Assembly (NCBI RefSeq): GCF_001543325.1
Contig: NZ_CP013355.1
Location: 496,001 to 560,000, forward strand
Length of the DNA stretch: 64,000 bases
Direction: 5' to 3'
Source: Lutibacter profundi
GTDB lineage: Bacteria; Bacteroidota; Bacteroidia; Flavobacteriales; Flavobacteriaceae
Shown here in pieces: positions 17,384 through 26,317 of this stretch; within the stretch, counting starts at the first letter, position 1; each line of letters starts with the position of its first letter. The translations under genes were made by a program, and so were the position numbers. The notes under the pieces are model-generated. The model did no database searches. It was not told the origin of the DNA and saw only the letters and a list, made by a program, of their open reading frames with translations.

Positions 17384-18448
17384 TTACAATGCTATAATAA
17401 GTTTAATAATATTAATTTCCTTATCCCATTCATAAACATATTTACAATTTCTATATTGAGCTATAATACTAACTAATATTAAATCATTTAACTCTTTAAA
17501 ATCATAACATGCAATAGTCTTTTTATTAAAAACCTTTTTAATATTGTTTTTTAAGGACATACATTCTTTATGAGGTTCAATCTTTAAATATATATTTTTA
17601 TTTTTTATTGTATTTAACAACCCATACAAAAAGGCATCTATTTCGCTTTTTTGATTCGTAATAGAAAATTCTAGCGCATTTTGAATTGATAACTTCCCTT
17701 CTATTGGAAACTCTCCCCAATTAAAAGTTGTGTTTGCCATTACTTTTTTAGTGCTTATTACCATTTGTAAGTATTGGTGATTTATTTTTTCTAAATAAGA
17801 ATGATAGGGTTCTTTACTTTTTGAAGACCTATAAACTTTTGGATGCCATTGATGTAATAGTAAAACTTCCGTATCATAAAACTGCACCTTATATCCGGCA
17901 TTTTTCAATCGGATATGTACATCTGTATCCTCAGCCCCCCATCCATGGTAAAATTCATCATATCCGTTAATGCTTTTCAATAGATTAGTTGGATATAATG
18001 TGATTCCTGTGGCTTCAAAATTAGATACATGTTTTATATTATAATTATGAAATTGTTTTGAAAGCAGTGATTCTTCCCTACTTAAAAAACCAACTTGAAA
18101 ATATATAATTTTGTCGAACTTTTTCTTTTTATTTAAAAATTCAACAAAATCATTTCTATATATCATATCTATATCACCAACAAGTAAGTATGGAGTATCT
18201 GAATGTTTTAAAGTTATATTAATTGCTCTACTTTTATTCCAAAGTTGTCCTTGAGTTGAACAATATATTAATTGTATAAACGAATATGCTTTTATTAATT
18301 TCTTAAGTGGTTTAGCAAACTTATCATCACTTCCATAATCTAACAATATCACTTTAAATTCTTCACTAGTTTGTGTATGTAAAGAATCTAAACATTTTTT
18401 TACGATGCGTATATCTCTATTTCGGTATGTTAGGGCTATGGTAATCAT
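17384..18448 (-). CDS. Glycosyltransferase family 2 with galactosyltransferase-type C-terminal motif
   Basis: A 354-residue GT-A enzyme. ITIALTYRNRDIRIVKKCLDS is the N-terminal strand, LLVGDIDMIYRNDF holds the DxD, and GYDEFYHGWGAEDTDVHIRLKNAGYKVQ is the glyco_transf_7C motif seen in beta-galactosyltransferase-like and chondroitin synthase-like members. The last 100 residues form an extra unassigned domain. Its start codon shares a base with the stop of the methyltransferase-like gene upstream, suggesting coupling. Confidence 0.88.
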   Translation of the reverse strand: MITIALTYRNRDIRIVKKCLDSLHTQTSEEFKVILLDYGSDDKFAKPLKKLIKAYSFIQLIYCSTQGQLWNKSRAINITLKHSDTPYLLVGDIDMIYRNDFVEFLNKKKKFDKIIYFQVGFLSREESLLSKQFHNYNIKHVSNFEATGITLYPTNLLKSINGYDEFYHGWGAEDTDVHIRLKNAGYKVQFYDTEVLLLHQWHPKVYRSSKSKEPYHSYLEKINHQYLQMVISTKKVMANTTFNWGEFPIEGKLSIQNALEFSITNQKSEIDAFLYGLLNTIKNKNIYLKIEPHKECMSLKNNIKKVFNKKTIACYDFKELNDLILVSIIAQYRNCKYVYEWDKEINIIKLIIAL

Positions 18449-19020
18449 TATTTTCTCATTGCCTCACAACAAACCATTTTACCCTTTTCTAACAAATAAA
18501 CCATTTTAACTTCTAAAGTTGAGTATTTTTCAATTTGGTTTTTTAAAGTATACGGACTATACCAACAATTATGATCTGGATGAACAACTTCAATAAATTC
18601 ATTCTTTTCAACATGATAATTTTTAATTCTAGATTTTGAAAAACAGTTTGGAGCTGTTATATAAAATTTTGTAGCATCAATTTTTGAAATAAATTTTAAA
18701 AAATCAGCAACATTATCAACGTGTTCAATACCTTCTTTATCAACATCAAAACCATCAATACTTTTACAGACATTTGCCAGTTTAATATGTAAATTATTTT
18801 TAGAATTAAAAATAGGCCAATCTGTACACCCAAAATGAAGTACATTTTTATTTTTGCATTCTGAAATAAAAAAACTTAAACGATCATCAATTTTCTTATA
18901 AGGTATTTTTTGTACCCAAAAATTATTTGAAGTTTTATAATATGGTTTTCTTATAATAAAGTTATATATGTATAATGTACTCTTTTTTGAGTGAGCCAGT
19001 ATTTTTCTTATTTGATTCAT
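18448..19020 (-). CDS. Methyltransferase-like protein of the polysaccharide cluster
   Basis: A 190-residue protein reading as a class I SAM methyltransferase core with weakened motif I: NVLHFGCTDWP at about 69-79 takes the place of VLDxGxGxG, IDGFDVDKEGIEHV is the acidic second strand, and KFYITAPNC corresponds to motif IV. HPDHNCWYSPYTLKNQIEKY resembles the late region of sugar methyltransferases that act on glycan ends. The glycine loop is short of glycines, so binding of SAM is not certain. It overlaps the next gene by one base. Confidence 0.55.
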   Translation of the reverse strand: MNQIRKILAHSKKSTLYIYNFIIRKPYYKTSNNFWVQKIPYKKIDDRLSFFISECKNKNVLHFGCTDWPIFNSKNNLHIKLANVCKSIDGFDVDKEGIEHVDNVADFLKFISKIDATKFYITAPNCFSKSRIKNYHVEKNEFIEVVHPDHNCWYSPYTLKNQIEKYSTLEVKMVYLLEKGKMVCCEAMRK

Positions 19021-19295
19021 TATTTTTTAAAATTGATTTCTTATAAAAATGATTAATTCTTAAATTTACATTAATATTCCGTGAGTGGGGATTTTTTTTA
19101 TTCAATCTCTTTTCTTTTAAATAATAGCATACTAATAATAAACAAATGTGGTTTAATAACACCTAGAAAACTAAAGTCACATAATTAATAAATAATTTTT
19201 AATCTATTGTAGTTATTTACCTCGCCTTTATTTTTTCTAATCTTAAAACTCATGAAATGCCCAAATAAATTTTTTAGATATAACTCTATTTTAAA
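19021..19295. other. Gap in the glycosyltransferase cluster, possible gene remnant
   Basis: No intact gene. On the minus strand, a stretch translating to NKKNPHSRNINVNLRINHFYKKS (about 19034-19102) recalls the INHYxxKS motif of GT92/DUF616-type glycosyltransferases, and GHFMSFKIRKNKGEVNNYNR lies near 19190-19260. Both are short and in different frames, so a decayed glycosyltransferase is possible but unproven. No repeat or terminator stands out. Confidence 0.3.
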
Positions 19296-20315
19296 CTAAA
19301 AATCTTGTACTTGAGCATCTGTCAAACCTTTCATTTTAAATATTCTTTTTTTTAACCAACCTATTGAGATTAAAAAATTAAAACATTTCTCAGATAACCT
19401 ATAATTTATCAAAGGCTTTTCTAACATTTTAAAATTAAATTTAACATCCGATTTATATTCCTCTTTTAGATTTTTATAAATATCAACCATCCAACCTTCC
19501 AATATATTACCCATATGATATGTATAATTATCTTCGGTTGACAAACGATACCCTCCTTTTTTAATAACAGGTACATCAGTATATATATGTTCACTATTAC
19601 CTCTTATTTTGAATTCAGTATTTTCTGATGGAATTTCTGTAAATACCTCTCTTTTATACGTAGCAACAAAATGAGAGCAACCAACCATTGCAACGGTACC
19701 GTTTGTAGCTTTTAACGTTGCATACACATCTTTATATTTATCATCTAACCAAGGCCAACCAATACTATTGGCAAATTTTGTCATAGCTGCCGGATTTTTG
19801 ACTGGCATAAATTTAAGTCTATTTGAAAATAAATACTTTAACCATATGTTACTTGTTAATTGAAAGTGTTTTCTGAAAACAGGTGTAGGACATACCGCTC
19901 CTGCCTTTGGAAAAGCTTTAAATACATCCAGAATTGCTTGTTCCCATCCATTCACAAATAATACATCTGCATCTGTAATGGTTATAAATCGCTCATCGGC
20001 TGTTCTAAGTGCTTTTAAAACACTGTTGATTTTGCCTATTCCCTCTCTTTCAATTATTAATTCGTCAATGGCATGTTTTTTTTGAAATGCTACTAATTTA
20101 TCATTTACTGCATCATTACAACCATTACTTATTATCGATATTTTTAAGTTAGTAATACTTGTTTTTATTATTGAAGATAGGCAGTATTCAAAAATTTGTA
20201 ATGCATCTTTAAAATAATCGGTTTCATGAGGTATATAAACTGGTACAATTACACGATGTAGCGTTTTGTTAGCTTCAACAATTTTATGATTACTTGGATT
20301 ATTTCCTATTCTCAT
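19296..20315 (-). CDS. Glycosyltransferase family 2 (GT-A)
   Basis: A 339-residue GT2-like protein. RVIVPVYIPHETDYFKDALQ is the first strand, IISNGCNDAV holds the nucleotide-contact loop, and FITITDADVLFVNGWEQAI carries a DAD motif (D116, D118). AVCPTPVFRKHF follows. The N-terminus is about 20 residues longer than usual. The start overlaps the 3' end of the SDR gene by 17 bases. No membrane helix is obvious. The substrate is unknown. Confidence 0.85.
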   Translation of the reverse strand: MRIGNNPSNHKIVEANKTLHRVIVPVYIPHETDYFKDALQIFEYCLSSIIKTSITNLKISIISNGCNDAVNDKLVAFQKKHAIDELIIEREGIGKINSVLKALRTADERFITITDADVLFVNGWEQAILDVFKAFPKAGAVCPTPVFRKHFQLTSNIWLKYLFSNRLKFMPVKNPAAMTKFANSIGWPWLDDKYKDVYATLKATNGTVAMVGCSHFVATYKREVFTEIPSENTEFKIRGNSEHIYTDVPVIKKGGYRLSTEDNYTYHMGNILEGWMVDIYKNLKEEYKSDVKFNFKMLEKPLINYRLSEKCFNFLISIGWLKKRIFKMKGLTDAQVQDF

Positions 20316-21228
20316 AATATTTCATTATTTTTTTTATCCCAACTTCCAACGAAATTAATTCTTTTCCTAAAATTGCTTTCATTTTTGATGTATCTGGACA
20401 ACGCCGTGTCATATCTCCTTCTTCCAAAGCAGGTACATGTATTATTTTAGATTTGGATTTAGTAATTGCTATTAGTTGTTTTGCTAAATCTAAAATACTC
20501 ATTTCAATATCACTCCCTATATTTAGCACATCATTTATACAATTTTTGTCATTCATAGCTTTAATACAAGTTTCTACATTGTCATCTACATAACAAAAAG
20601 AACGTGTTTGTAATCCATCTCCATATATAGTTATAGGCTCATTGTTTAATGCCAACTCTAGAAAGCGTGGAATTACAAAGTCCTCACTTTGGTTAACCCC
20701 ATACGTATTAAAAAATCTAAAAATTGTATATTCCAATCCATACTCTTGATAATATGATTTAAAAAAGGCTTCTCCTACATTTTTAACAATTGCATATGGC
20801 AGACGTGAATTTAAAGGGGTTGTATGTTCATTTTGTGGAATTTCAAAAGGCTCTCCATATACTTCTGACGAACTTGAATAAAATACCCGTTTTACACCTG
20901 AATTTTTTGATAAGGATAATATATTCTTAATCCCTTCAATATCATTTAACACTCGCATTGGATTGTCTAAAGTTCTTTTAACACCAACTACTGCAGCATA
21001 ATGAAAAACATAATCAAAATTATAGCGTCCAAATACAGGTACTATGTCATTATAATTATTTACATCAGATTTTACAAAATGGACATTCTCTTTTTTTGGC
21101 ACTTTGTACAAACTACCTGTTAAAAGGTTATCAATAATTACAACAATATTATTAATATCCTCACTTAATTTTGTAGCCAAAGCACTCCCTATATTTCCTG
21201 CGCCTCCTGTTATTAGTATTGTTTTCAT
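20299..21228 (-). CDS. Extended SDR sugar-nucleotide epimerase/dehydratase
   Basis: A 309-residue NAD(P)-dependent extended short-chain dehydrogenase. The cofactor loop is ILITGGAGNIGSALA (GxxGxxG), the catalytic Ser is in FYSSSSEVYGEP and the catalytic pair in YAIVKN (YxxxK). RFFNTYGVNQ and DGLQTRSFCYVDDNVE are typical of UDP-glucose 4-epimerase, UDP-glucuronate decarboxylase and related enzymes. The FCYVDD and NxYG details lean to the UXS/Gal-epimerase side but do not settle the substrate. It probably provides a sugar nucleotide for the surrounding transferases. Confidence 0.88.
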   Translation of the reverse strand: MKTILITGGAGNIGSALATKLSEDINNIVVIIDNLLTGSLYKVPKKENVHFVKSDVNNYNDIVPVFGRYNFDYVFHYAAVVGVKRTLDNPMRVLNDIEGIKNILSLSKNSGVKRVFYSSSSEVYGEPFEIPQNEHTTPLNSRLPYAIVKNVGEAFFKSYYQEYGLEYTIFRFFNTYGVNQSEDFVIPRFLELALNNEPITIYGDGLQTRSFCYVDDNVETCIKAMNDKNCINDVLNIGSDIEMSILDLAKQLIAITKSKSKIIHVPALEEGDMTRRCPDTSKMKAILGKELISLEVGIKKIMKYYENRK

Positions 21229-22130
21229 CTATTTTTAGAAAAATTAGTTTTTAAATTAAAAAATATTGATTTTAAAAATTCAGAATAAAAAGTAAATAAA
21301 TAATTTGAAAAATAAATTTTTGATATTTTAATAAACATTAACATATTCTTCTTATCATTTAAATAGCATTTATTAATTTTATTCAACAATATTTTTCTTT
21401 GCTCGTCAGTAAATTTATTATATTTTGAAGACAATAAATAATAGTAAAAACTAAAAACAGCTTTTAATTTAATTTTCATATTGTCGCTTCTTCCAGAAAT
21501 ACTTATTTCAGATATGCGAATGTATATTAATGCTGTTTTAATTGAATAAACATTTCCAAAATTTGAAAATTCTAAAACAGCTAAAACATCTGAAAACCAT
21601 CCTAAGGGATAATCTTTAAAGCCAATTGCATTAATCTTTTTTTTATTAAATACATATTCACTTAAAGAACTTCTTGTTTTTCTAAAAAAAAAATCTACTG
21701 CATTTTCAATCTTAGGGTGTTGGTAAACATCGGAAATTAAATTACCCAAATCATTTATTTTACACGTTGAAAACCTAATTACTGTAATATTCTCTTTCTT
21801 AATTTCAGGTAAATTTTTGTAAAATAATTTTACTACATTTTCTCCCAACACATCATCATCTCCCAAAATCATAAGCCAATCTTCCTTATTAGCCATTTTA
21901 ATACAACGCTCCCATTGTTTAACTAATGAAATGCAACCTAAATTATTTTCAAACTTTGTATATACAAAATCAAATTTTTTGCTATATTTTTCTAATATTT
22001 TAGAAGGGTCTTCTGGACTAGCATCATCACCAATATATACCTTGAACCTCTTATCTGTTTGATTTGCTAATGACTTTAAGGTCTCTTCAAAAAATGTAAT
22101 TTTATAATATGGAATTACTATTGCTATCAT
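21225..22130 (-). CDS. Glycosyltransferase family 2 (GT-A)
   Basis: A 301-residue GT2 enzyme. The first strand IAIVIPYYKITFFEETLKSL, the loop VYIGDDASPED, and the metal site WLMILGDDDVLG are clear. The C-terminal 90 residues are very rich in Lys, Phe and Tyr and may lie on the membrane. It overlaps the SDR gene by four bases (ATGA), which suggests the two are translated together. Confidence 0.9.
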   Translation of the reverse strand: MIAIVIPYYKITFFEETLKSLANQTDKRFKVYIGDDASPEDPSKILEKYSKKFDFVYTKFENNLGCISLVKQWERCIKMANKEDWLMILGDDDVLGENVVKLFYKNLPEIKKENITVIRFSTCKINDLGNLISDVYQHPKIENAVDFFFRKTRSSLSEYVFNKKKINAIGFKDYPLGWFSDVLAVLEFSNFGNVYSIKTALIYIRISEISISGRSDNMKIKLKAVFSFYYYLLSSKYNKFTDEQRKILLNKINKCYLNDKKNMLMFIKISKIYFSNYLFTFYSEFLKSIFFNLKTNFSKNR

Positions 22131-22141
22131 AAATCAAATAA

Positions 22142-22969
22142 TTATATTTTTAAAAGTTCATCTATAGCATTATCCATCTTATTAAAATCTGATCTTAGTT
22201 TTTGCCTGCCTTTTAAACCATTTATATAAATATTTGGTAAATGATGAATTAAATTATCTTCAAAATCTGATATACATATTAATTTTTTCATTCCTCCATA
22301 CTTAAAAATATCAGTATTAACCTTACATTTTACGCTGTAAATATTATGCCTTGGTATATTTAAACCTAATTTTCGTTTAACTTTTCTAATAATCAATTCG
22401 AAAACACTTAATTCAAAATCATTTACTAATTCACAAAAATTGATTTTTTTACCAATTTTGATTAATTGTTCTTTAGTTAAGATAAATGTAGCTTGATGAA
22501 CATTATTAAAATGTGCAAATACTTTATCCTCATAGATTTCAACCGAGTTAAAATCCCAGTCAAAATCTAAGTGATATCCTGGATAATACTTTCCAGTTTC
22601 ATCCTCTTCAAATTGAATTAAACCTGAAATTCTAGTTTTAGGTAATATTTTAGAGTATTTAATATGATTATCTATATGTTTTTCAAGAAACAAATGATCG
22701 TTTTCTCCATAAATAAAAATATCAAACTCATTTTTATTCTCCCAAATAACTTTTCTGCAAGTTTGCGGCAATAATTGGTAATCATCTAGTTCAAAGACAT
22801 TTACTTTATCAATACCTTCAATACTCAAATCCATATTTGAATTTACAATTACTGTTACATCATATTTACTAAACCCTTTTAGTTCTTTTACAACTTGCTG
22901 GAGGTAATTAATTTGCTCATCACCATAATTTACTAATACCGCTAAAATTCTAGGTAAACTTCTTATCAT
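22142..22969 (-). CDS. Unassigned cluster protein, possibly a divergent GT-A glycosyltransferase
   Basis: A 275-residue protein. The opening RILAVLVNYGDEQINYLQQVVKEL and VTVIVNSN look like the first two strands of a GT-A fold. IFIYGENDHLFLEKH could stand in for the DxD region, with Glu-Asn-Asp in place of Asp-x-Asp. GLIQFEEDETGKYYPGYHLDFDWDF and HQATFILTKEQL follow. I cannot name a family. It is the first intact gene of the minus-strand glycosyltransferase block, preceded by a broken GT2 gene. Confidence 0.5.
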   Translation of the reverse strand: MIRSLPRILAVLVNYGDEQINYLQQVVKELKGFSKYDVTVIVNSNMDLSIEGIDKVNVFELDDYQLLPQTCRKVIWENKNEFDIFIYGENDHLFLEKHIDNHIKYSKILPKTRISGLIQFEEDETGKYYPGYHLDFDWDFNSVEIYEDKVFAHFNNVHQATFILTKEQLIKIGKKINFCELVNDFELSVFELIIRKVKRKLGLNIPRHNIYSVKCKVNTDIFKYGGMKKLICISDFEDNLIHHLPNIYINGLKGRQKLRSDFNKMDNAIDELLKI

Positions 22970-22981
22970 GATATATAAACC

Positions 22982-23128
22982 TTAATTTTCTAATACTATA
23001 GTTCTCGTATAATTCACAATACATTCCCAGTTGGTATAGGTTTGTGCCAATATACTATCCAACGTTTCACCAATTAAATGAGCTCGGTTATAGGTTGGAA
23101 TGATAATAGATACTAAAGGGGTTTGCAT
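22982..23128 (-). pseudogene. GT2 glycosyltransferase N-terminal fragment
   Basis: 48 codons that begin as a standard GT2 enzyme (PLVSIIIPTYNRAHLIGETL, then DSILAQTYTNWECIV) and then run into NYTRTIVLEN and a stop where VDDGSTD should follow. Another frame reads ELYENYSIRKLRFIYH across the join, as if an internal segment was lost. It lies at the 5' end of the minus-strand block, just past the divergent gap shared with the HU gene, so whatever promoter drives the block reads through it. Confidence 0.8.
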
Positions 23129-23403
23129 ATAATTTAGTTAATTAGCGTAAAAATAGCAATTTAAACTTAGCACCTAAAATTATAACGAAAAGAAATAAAA
23201 TTATAAGAATTATTTTGAAATAAAAACAACATACAACCTTTATTAATATGCGAAAATACAAAATATTTCAGTGTAAAAAAGTCAACTTTTCAACATTAAA
23301 ATGTTATTAAGTAATTTTAATTAAAGACTTTAAACCTTAAATAACATTTATTTTTACAATAATGATTTCAACGAAGAAGTCAGGTTAAATACATATTAAT
23401 AAT

Positions 23404-23787
23404 ATGATTGAAATAAAGTCTATTTCAAGGGGAAACCCGCAGGACGAAACTGCGGTTCCAAAGTATTATGCACACGCTATTTCTACGGGGAAAGTAGATT
23501 TTGAGCGTTTGGCATATTTAGTGTCCAACCAATGTACTGTTCGTGTTCCGGATTGTCTTGCTGTTCTCCGAGCATTGGAGATGAACATGATTGATGAACT
23601 GGAACAAGGTAAAATTGTACAGTTTGGTGAATTGGGAAATTTTCAAATTGGTGTACGTTCAGAAGGGGAAACTCTCACTGAAGAAGTAAGTGGTAACAGT
23701 GTTACTTCAGCACATTTGAATTTTAGACCTGCAAAACGTTTACGCAAAATGCTTAAAACGTTGGAATTTAAATTAAAAGCGAGCTAG
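23404..23787 (+). CDS. HU-family (HU-like) DNA-binding protein
   Basis: A 127-residue HU-like protein of the type common in Bacteroidota: KYYAHAISTGKVDFERLAYLVS, then LRALEMNMIDELEQGKIVQFGELGNFQIGVRSEG, which is the HU beta-arm entry (VxxxGxGxF), then VTSAHLNFRPAKRLRKMLKTL. The N-terminal extension of about 15 residues relative to E. coli HU is usual for this subgroup. It may bend DNA locally. It is divergent from the glycosyltransferase block and followed by a clear terminator. Two decayed relatives of its 3' end or coding part lie downstream (24499-24560, 25376-25594). Confidence 0.9.
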   Translation: MIEIKSISRGNPQDETAVPKYYAHAISTGKVDFERLAYLVSNQCTVRVPDCLAVLRALEMNMIDELEQGKIVQFGELGNFQIGVRSEGETLTEEVSGNSVTSAHLNFRPAKRLRKMLKTLEFKLKAS

Positions 23788-23817
23788 CGCCCTGTAGTTA
23801 ATTTAATTTGATAAAAA

Positions 23818-23847
23818 CCTCGATCGTTCTAGCGACCGAGGTTTTTT
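23818..23847 (+). terminator. Rho-independent terminator of the HU gene
   Basis: cctcgatcg / cgaccgagg stem with a six-base loop (one A-C mismatch), followed by seven T. Confidence 0.85.
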
Positions 23848-24284
23848 TATACGTCATTGCGAACCTTTTGAAAAAAGGAGTGGCAATCTGCAGTAATTTT
23901 AGTTAAATTTGCTATAGCAATTTGCTCAAACTGCTAAGAAGTTTTAAAATATTGCTAAGCGATTTGTTTCAACTGCCAAGCAGTTTTTTATCATGGCTAA
24001 GCAAATTTAAAAATTCCTCAAATTAAGACTAATTCATTGTATGTTTTAGTAAAAATTAGGTAATTAGAGCGTGATTTTTAAGCATTAAAATGAATAGAGC
24101 GTCTATTTATTTGGTGAATGAAGTTCTCAATACAGTTTTTTATCAAAAACTAGTCGAACTGTCATTGTAAATAACTACAAAACACGAAATTACAACAATA
24201 ATTTATTAACGTTTTGACCTCAAAAGTAATAAAATAATATAGAGGTAAGTAGCTAGTTTCATACGATTAATTTAATAAATTCTA

Positions 24285-24363
24285 TTTGTTTGTGTCTGGT
24301 CGAGCGCAGTCGAGACCTATTTATGTGTGCTATAGTTCTCGACTGCGCTCGAACAGACAAATT
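24285..24363. repeat. Inverted repeat
   Basis: tctggtcgagcgcagtcgag on the left faces ctcgactgcgctcgaacaga on the right, with about 21 bases between. It is a near-perfect hairpin of over 20 base pairs containing cgagcgcagtcgag, another recurrent intergenic motif type. Confidence 0.85.
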
Positions 24364-24498
24364 ATTTTGCATTACACTTTTTATATTCAGTGTTTTACCA
24401 TTTCAAATTTATATGTAGTTATCTACTGACCTCTAAAATAATAATTAAATTAGGTGAACTATGAAACTAAAAAACATAAAAAAACTCAATAATTAATG

Positions 24499-24560
24499 GC
24501 TAGCACCCTGTAGTTATTGAGTTATAATTTGATAAAAACCTCGATCAGTTCTAGCTAATC
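24499..24560 (+). repeat. Second copy of the HU gene's 3' flank
   Basis: It repeats the sequence at 23783-23833: gctag, then ccctgtagtta, then ttgataaaaacctcgatc, then gttctagc. In both copies GCTAG near the start can pair with CTAGC at the end. The first copy overlaps the HU stop codon. The second has lost the terminator's right arm. It is either a remnant of another HU gene or a small structured element. Confidence 0.65.
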
Positions 24561-24712
24561 GTTTTATTTAACTGGGTAAAAATAAGATATCAGTTACTAT
24601 ATTTCAACTATTTTTTGCTTTATTTTTGTTTTGTTTGTGAACAAATACACTAATTTGTTAATAAAAAGGTTGCTAGGTATGCTGTTTTATAGGTTTTAGT
24701 AGGTTAGTAAAA

Positions 24713-24900
24713 ACGTCATTGCGAATGAAACGCAGAGGAATGAAGCAATCTGCTGCTATTCATGAAATTGCTTTGTCGTTTGTTCTGCTCTCCCCACAAT
24801 GACGTGTCCAAACGTCATCCTCAGCAGGTCACTGAGCGGAGTTGAAGTGTTAACTGGGAATCTTTTAAAACATACCGTCATTCTCAGCTTGACTGGGAAT
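24713..24900. repeat. Palindromic intergenic elements
   Basis: An acgtcattgcgaatgaaacg...ccacaatgacg element (to about 24806) is followed by cgtcatcctcagcaggtcac...gtgttaactgggaatc and cgtcattctcagcttgactg. These are the same types that occur inside the coding region at 4703-6097. Confidence 0.8.
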
Positions 24901-25375
24901 CTTTTGAATTGTAGTTGAAATTTATAATTAAGTTCTAAAATTTCATTCTTATCAGGTCACTGAGCGGAATCGAAGTGTTAACTACGTAAAACTATAGATT
25001 AAAGGTATGTTTTTAATTGTTGTATTTAGTTTTGAAGTTATTTGTTAATACTTTTTTTCATTGATAAAAAAAGTATTCAAAAAAATCTAGGCTTATGAAG
25101 ATTTATCTAAATTTTTTATTCGATTTCTAAATTTCAGGAACTCGCTTTCTTGATTTTAACAATATAAAACATTCGTTTAGCTCAAACAGCCCGAAATTTT
25201 TAACGAAATTTTCATTTCAAATTTTACGATAAATTTTCAATATGCCGTAATTAAAAATACAGATTGAATAACAAAAAGTGTAGAGCCTGTACTGAGCACA
25301 GTCGAAATATCATCCTCAGCAGGTCACTAAATTTTGAAGAGTTGACTACTATTGTTGCTAGTTGCCATTTATTGA

Positions 25376-25594
25376 TTGCTATTGCGTTTTATTACACCTA
25401 GAAGAAACAATGATACACGAAAAGTTGTACGTTTAGGATGTATAGGCAGTTATCAGTTAGGTGTTTGTTCTAATGGATTTGCAACTGAAAAGCAAGTAAC
25501 ATCCAGTACTATTAACAATGTTAAAATAAATTTTAGAACTGGAAAAGAGTTGAAATAAATGGTGAAAACGTTGATTTATAAGAAAGTAAAATAG
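25376..25594 (+). pseudogene. Truncated HU-family pseudogene
   Basis: It aligns with the C-terminal half of the HU protein at 23404: VVRLGCIGSYQLGVCSNGFATEKQV matches VQFGELGNFQIGVRSEGETLTEEV, and NNVKINFRTGKELK matches AHLNFRPAKRLRK. A TAA at 25556-25558 replaces the Arg-Lys step, after which the frame continues MVKTLIYKKVK to a second stop, matching MLKTLEFKLKAS. The N-terminal half is gone. It abuts, tail to tail, the stop codon of the next minus-strand gene. Confidence 0.8.
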
Positions 25595-26317
25595 TTAAAA
25601 AGATTTTACACTTTTATACTTTTCAGTTCCTAGAACACCTACACTTTTATTACCAGAATATTCCCCCCAATAAATTGTAATACCCTTTTCTTTTAACATC
25701 TTTAAGAGTTCTTGCACAGTTTCCTTTTCCCCAATTCGCTGGTAGTCGTCTATGATTATTATGAATTCATCATTTTTAGTAAAATCTCGTGCCAATTCAA
25801 CAATATCATACCTTGAATAATTTTCACTTCCAAAAGGCCCATCTACAATGTATAAATCAAAATTTTGATTGATAATATCTTCTATTCCTGAATAAGAATT
25901 TACGTCACAATTAAATACTTTTCTTTTATATAATGGACAAATAGCAACTTTAGAAAGTAACGAGAGTTGAAATTTTAATTTAAAATTTTGATGCCAAGTT
26001 TCATCTTGTTCTATAATTAAATGGTTAGAGTTTTTCAACTCATTTTCTAAATAAGTCGAAACAAATTTACTTGATTCTCCCAATCCAAATTCTAAAATAG
26101 AATTAGGTTTAAAATCGGTTAAAATTCTATTCAACAGATAAAAAAACGGGTAATTTCCTGCCCATCTACCAATATTTAAAGGTAATTTTTCTAACCAGTC
26201 TTTACCCCTAATACTGTCGTGATATATATGAGCCCATTCCAATTCTTTCAACTGTAATAAATTTTCTTTATGCAACTGACGGTTTTCTCGTATAAGATTT
26301 TTAATTTTTTTTAACAT
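25595..26317 (-). CDS. Putative SAM-dependent methyltransferase-like protein
   Basis: A 240-residue protein with a Rossmann-type core: NSILEFGLGESSKFVSTYL (motif I with a GLGES loop), HLIIEQDETW (acidic end of strand 2), LYIVDGPFGSENYSRYDIVEL and FIIIIDDYQRIGE. The VDGP and IIDDY features match the Methyltransf_24-like group often found beside Wzm/Wzt exporters. The first 45 residues are a charged helix that may form a coiled coil. It overlaps the wzt-like gene by seven bases, so it may modify the exported glycan or its chain end. Confidence 0.6.
   Translation of the reverse strand: MLKKIKNLIRENRQLHKENLLQLKELEWAHIYHDSIRGKDWLEKLPLNIGRWAGNYPFFYLLNRILTDFKPNSILEFGLGESSKFVSTYLENELKNSNHLIIEQDETWHQNFKLKFQLSLLSKVAICPLYKRKVFNCDVNSYSGIEDIINQNFDLYIVDGPFGSENYSRYDIVELARDFTKNDEFIIIIDDYQRIGEKETVQELLKMLKEKGITIYWGEYSGNKSVGVLGTEKYKSVKSF

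Larger units (their letters stand above)
23848..25375. other. 1.5-kb gene-free stretch with repeat debris
   Basis: No open gene that I believe. It holds a cgtcattgcgaacc element (about 23854-23893), four loose copies of a tgctaag/ctgccaag word every 20-22 bases (about 23927-24005), an inverted repeat (24285-24363), a second copy of the HU 3' flank (24499-24560), palindromic elements (24713-24900) and three gctcagcaggtcactgagcg-like pieces (about 24819, 24954, 25316). It looks like a graveyard of repeat insertions around a decayed HU gene array. Confidence 0.6.

Noticed and set aside
18962-19162. 66-codon minus-strand frame upstream of the methyltransferase-like gene
   Set aside because: It overlaps a better gene in another frame, has biased composition and no family match; at most it contains a gene remnant.
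23927-24005. Short tandem repeat of tgctaag words
   Set aside because: Only four loose matches at uneven spacing; too weak to call as a repeat array.
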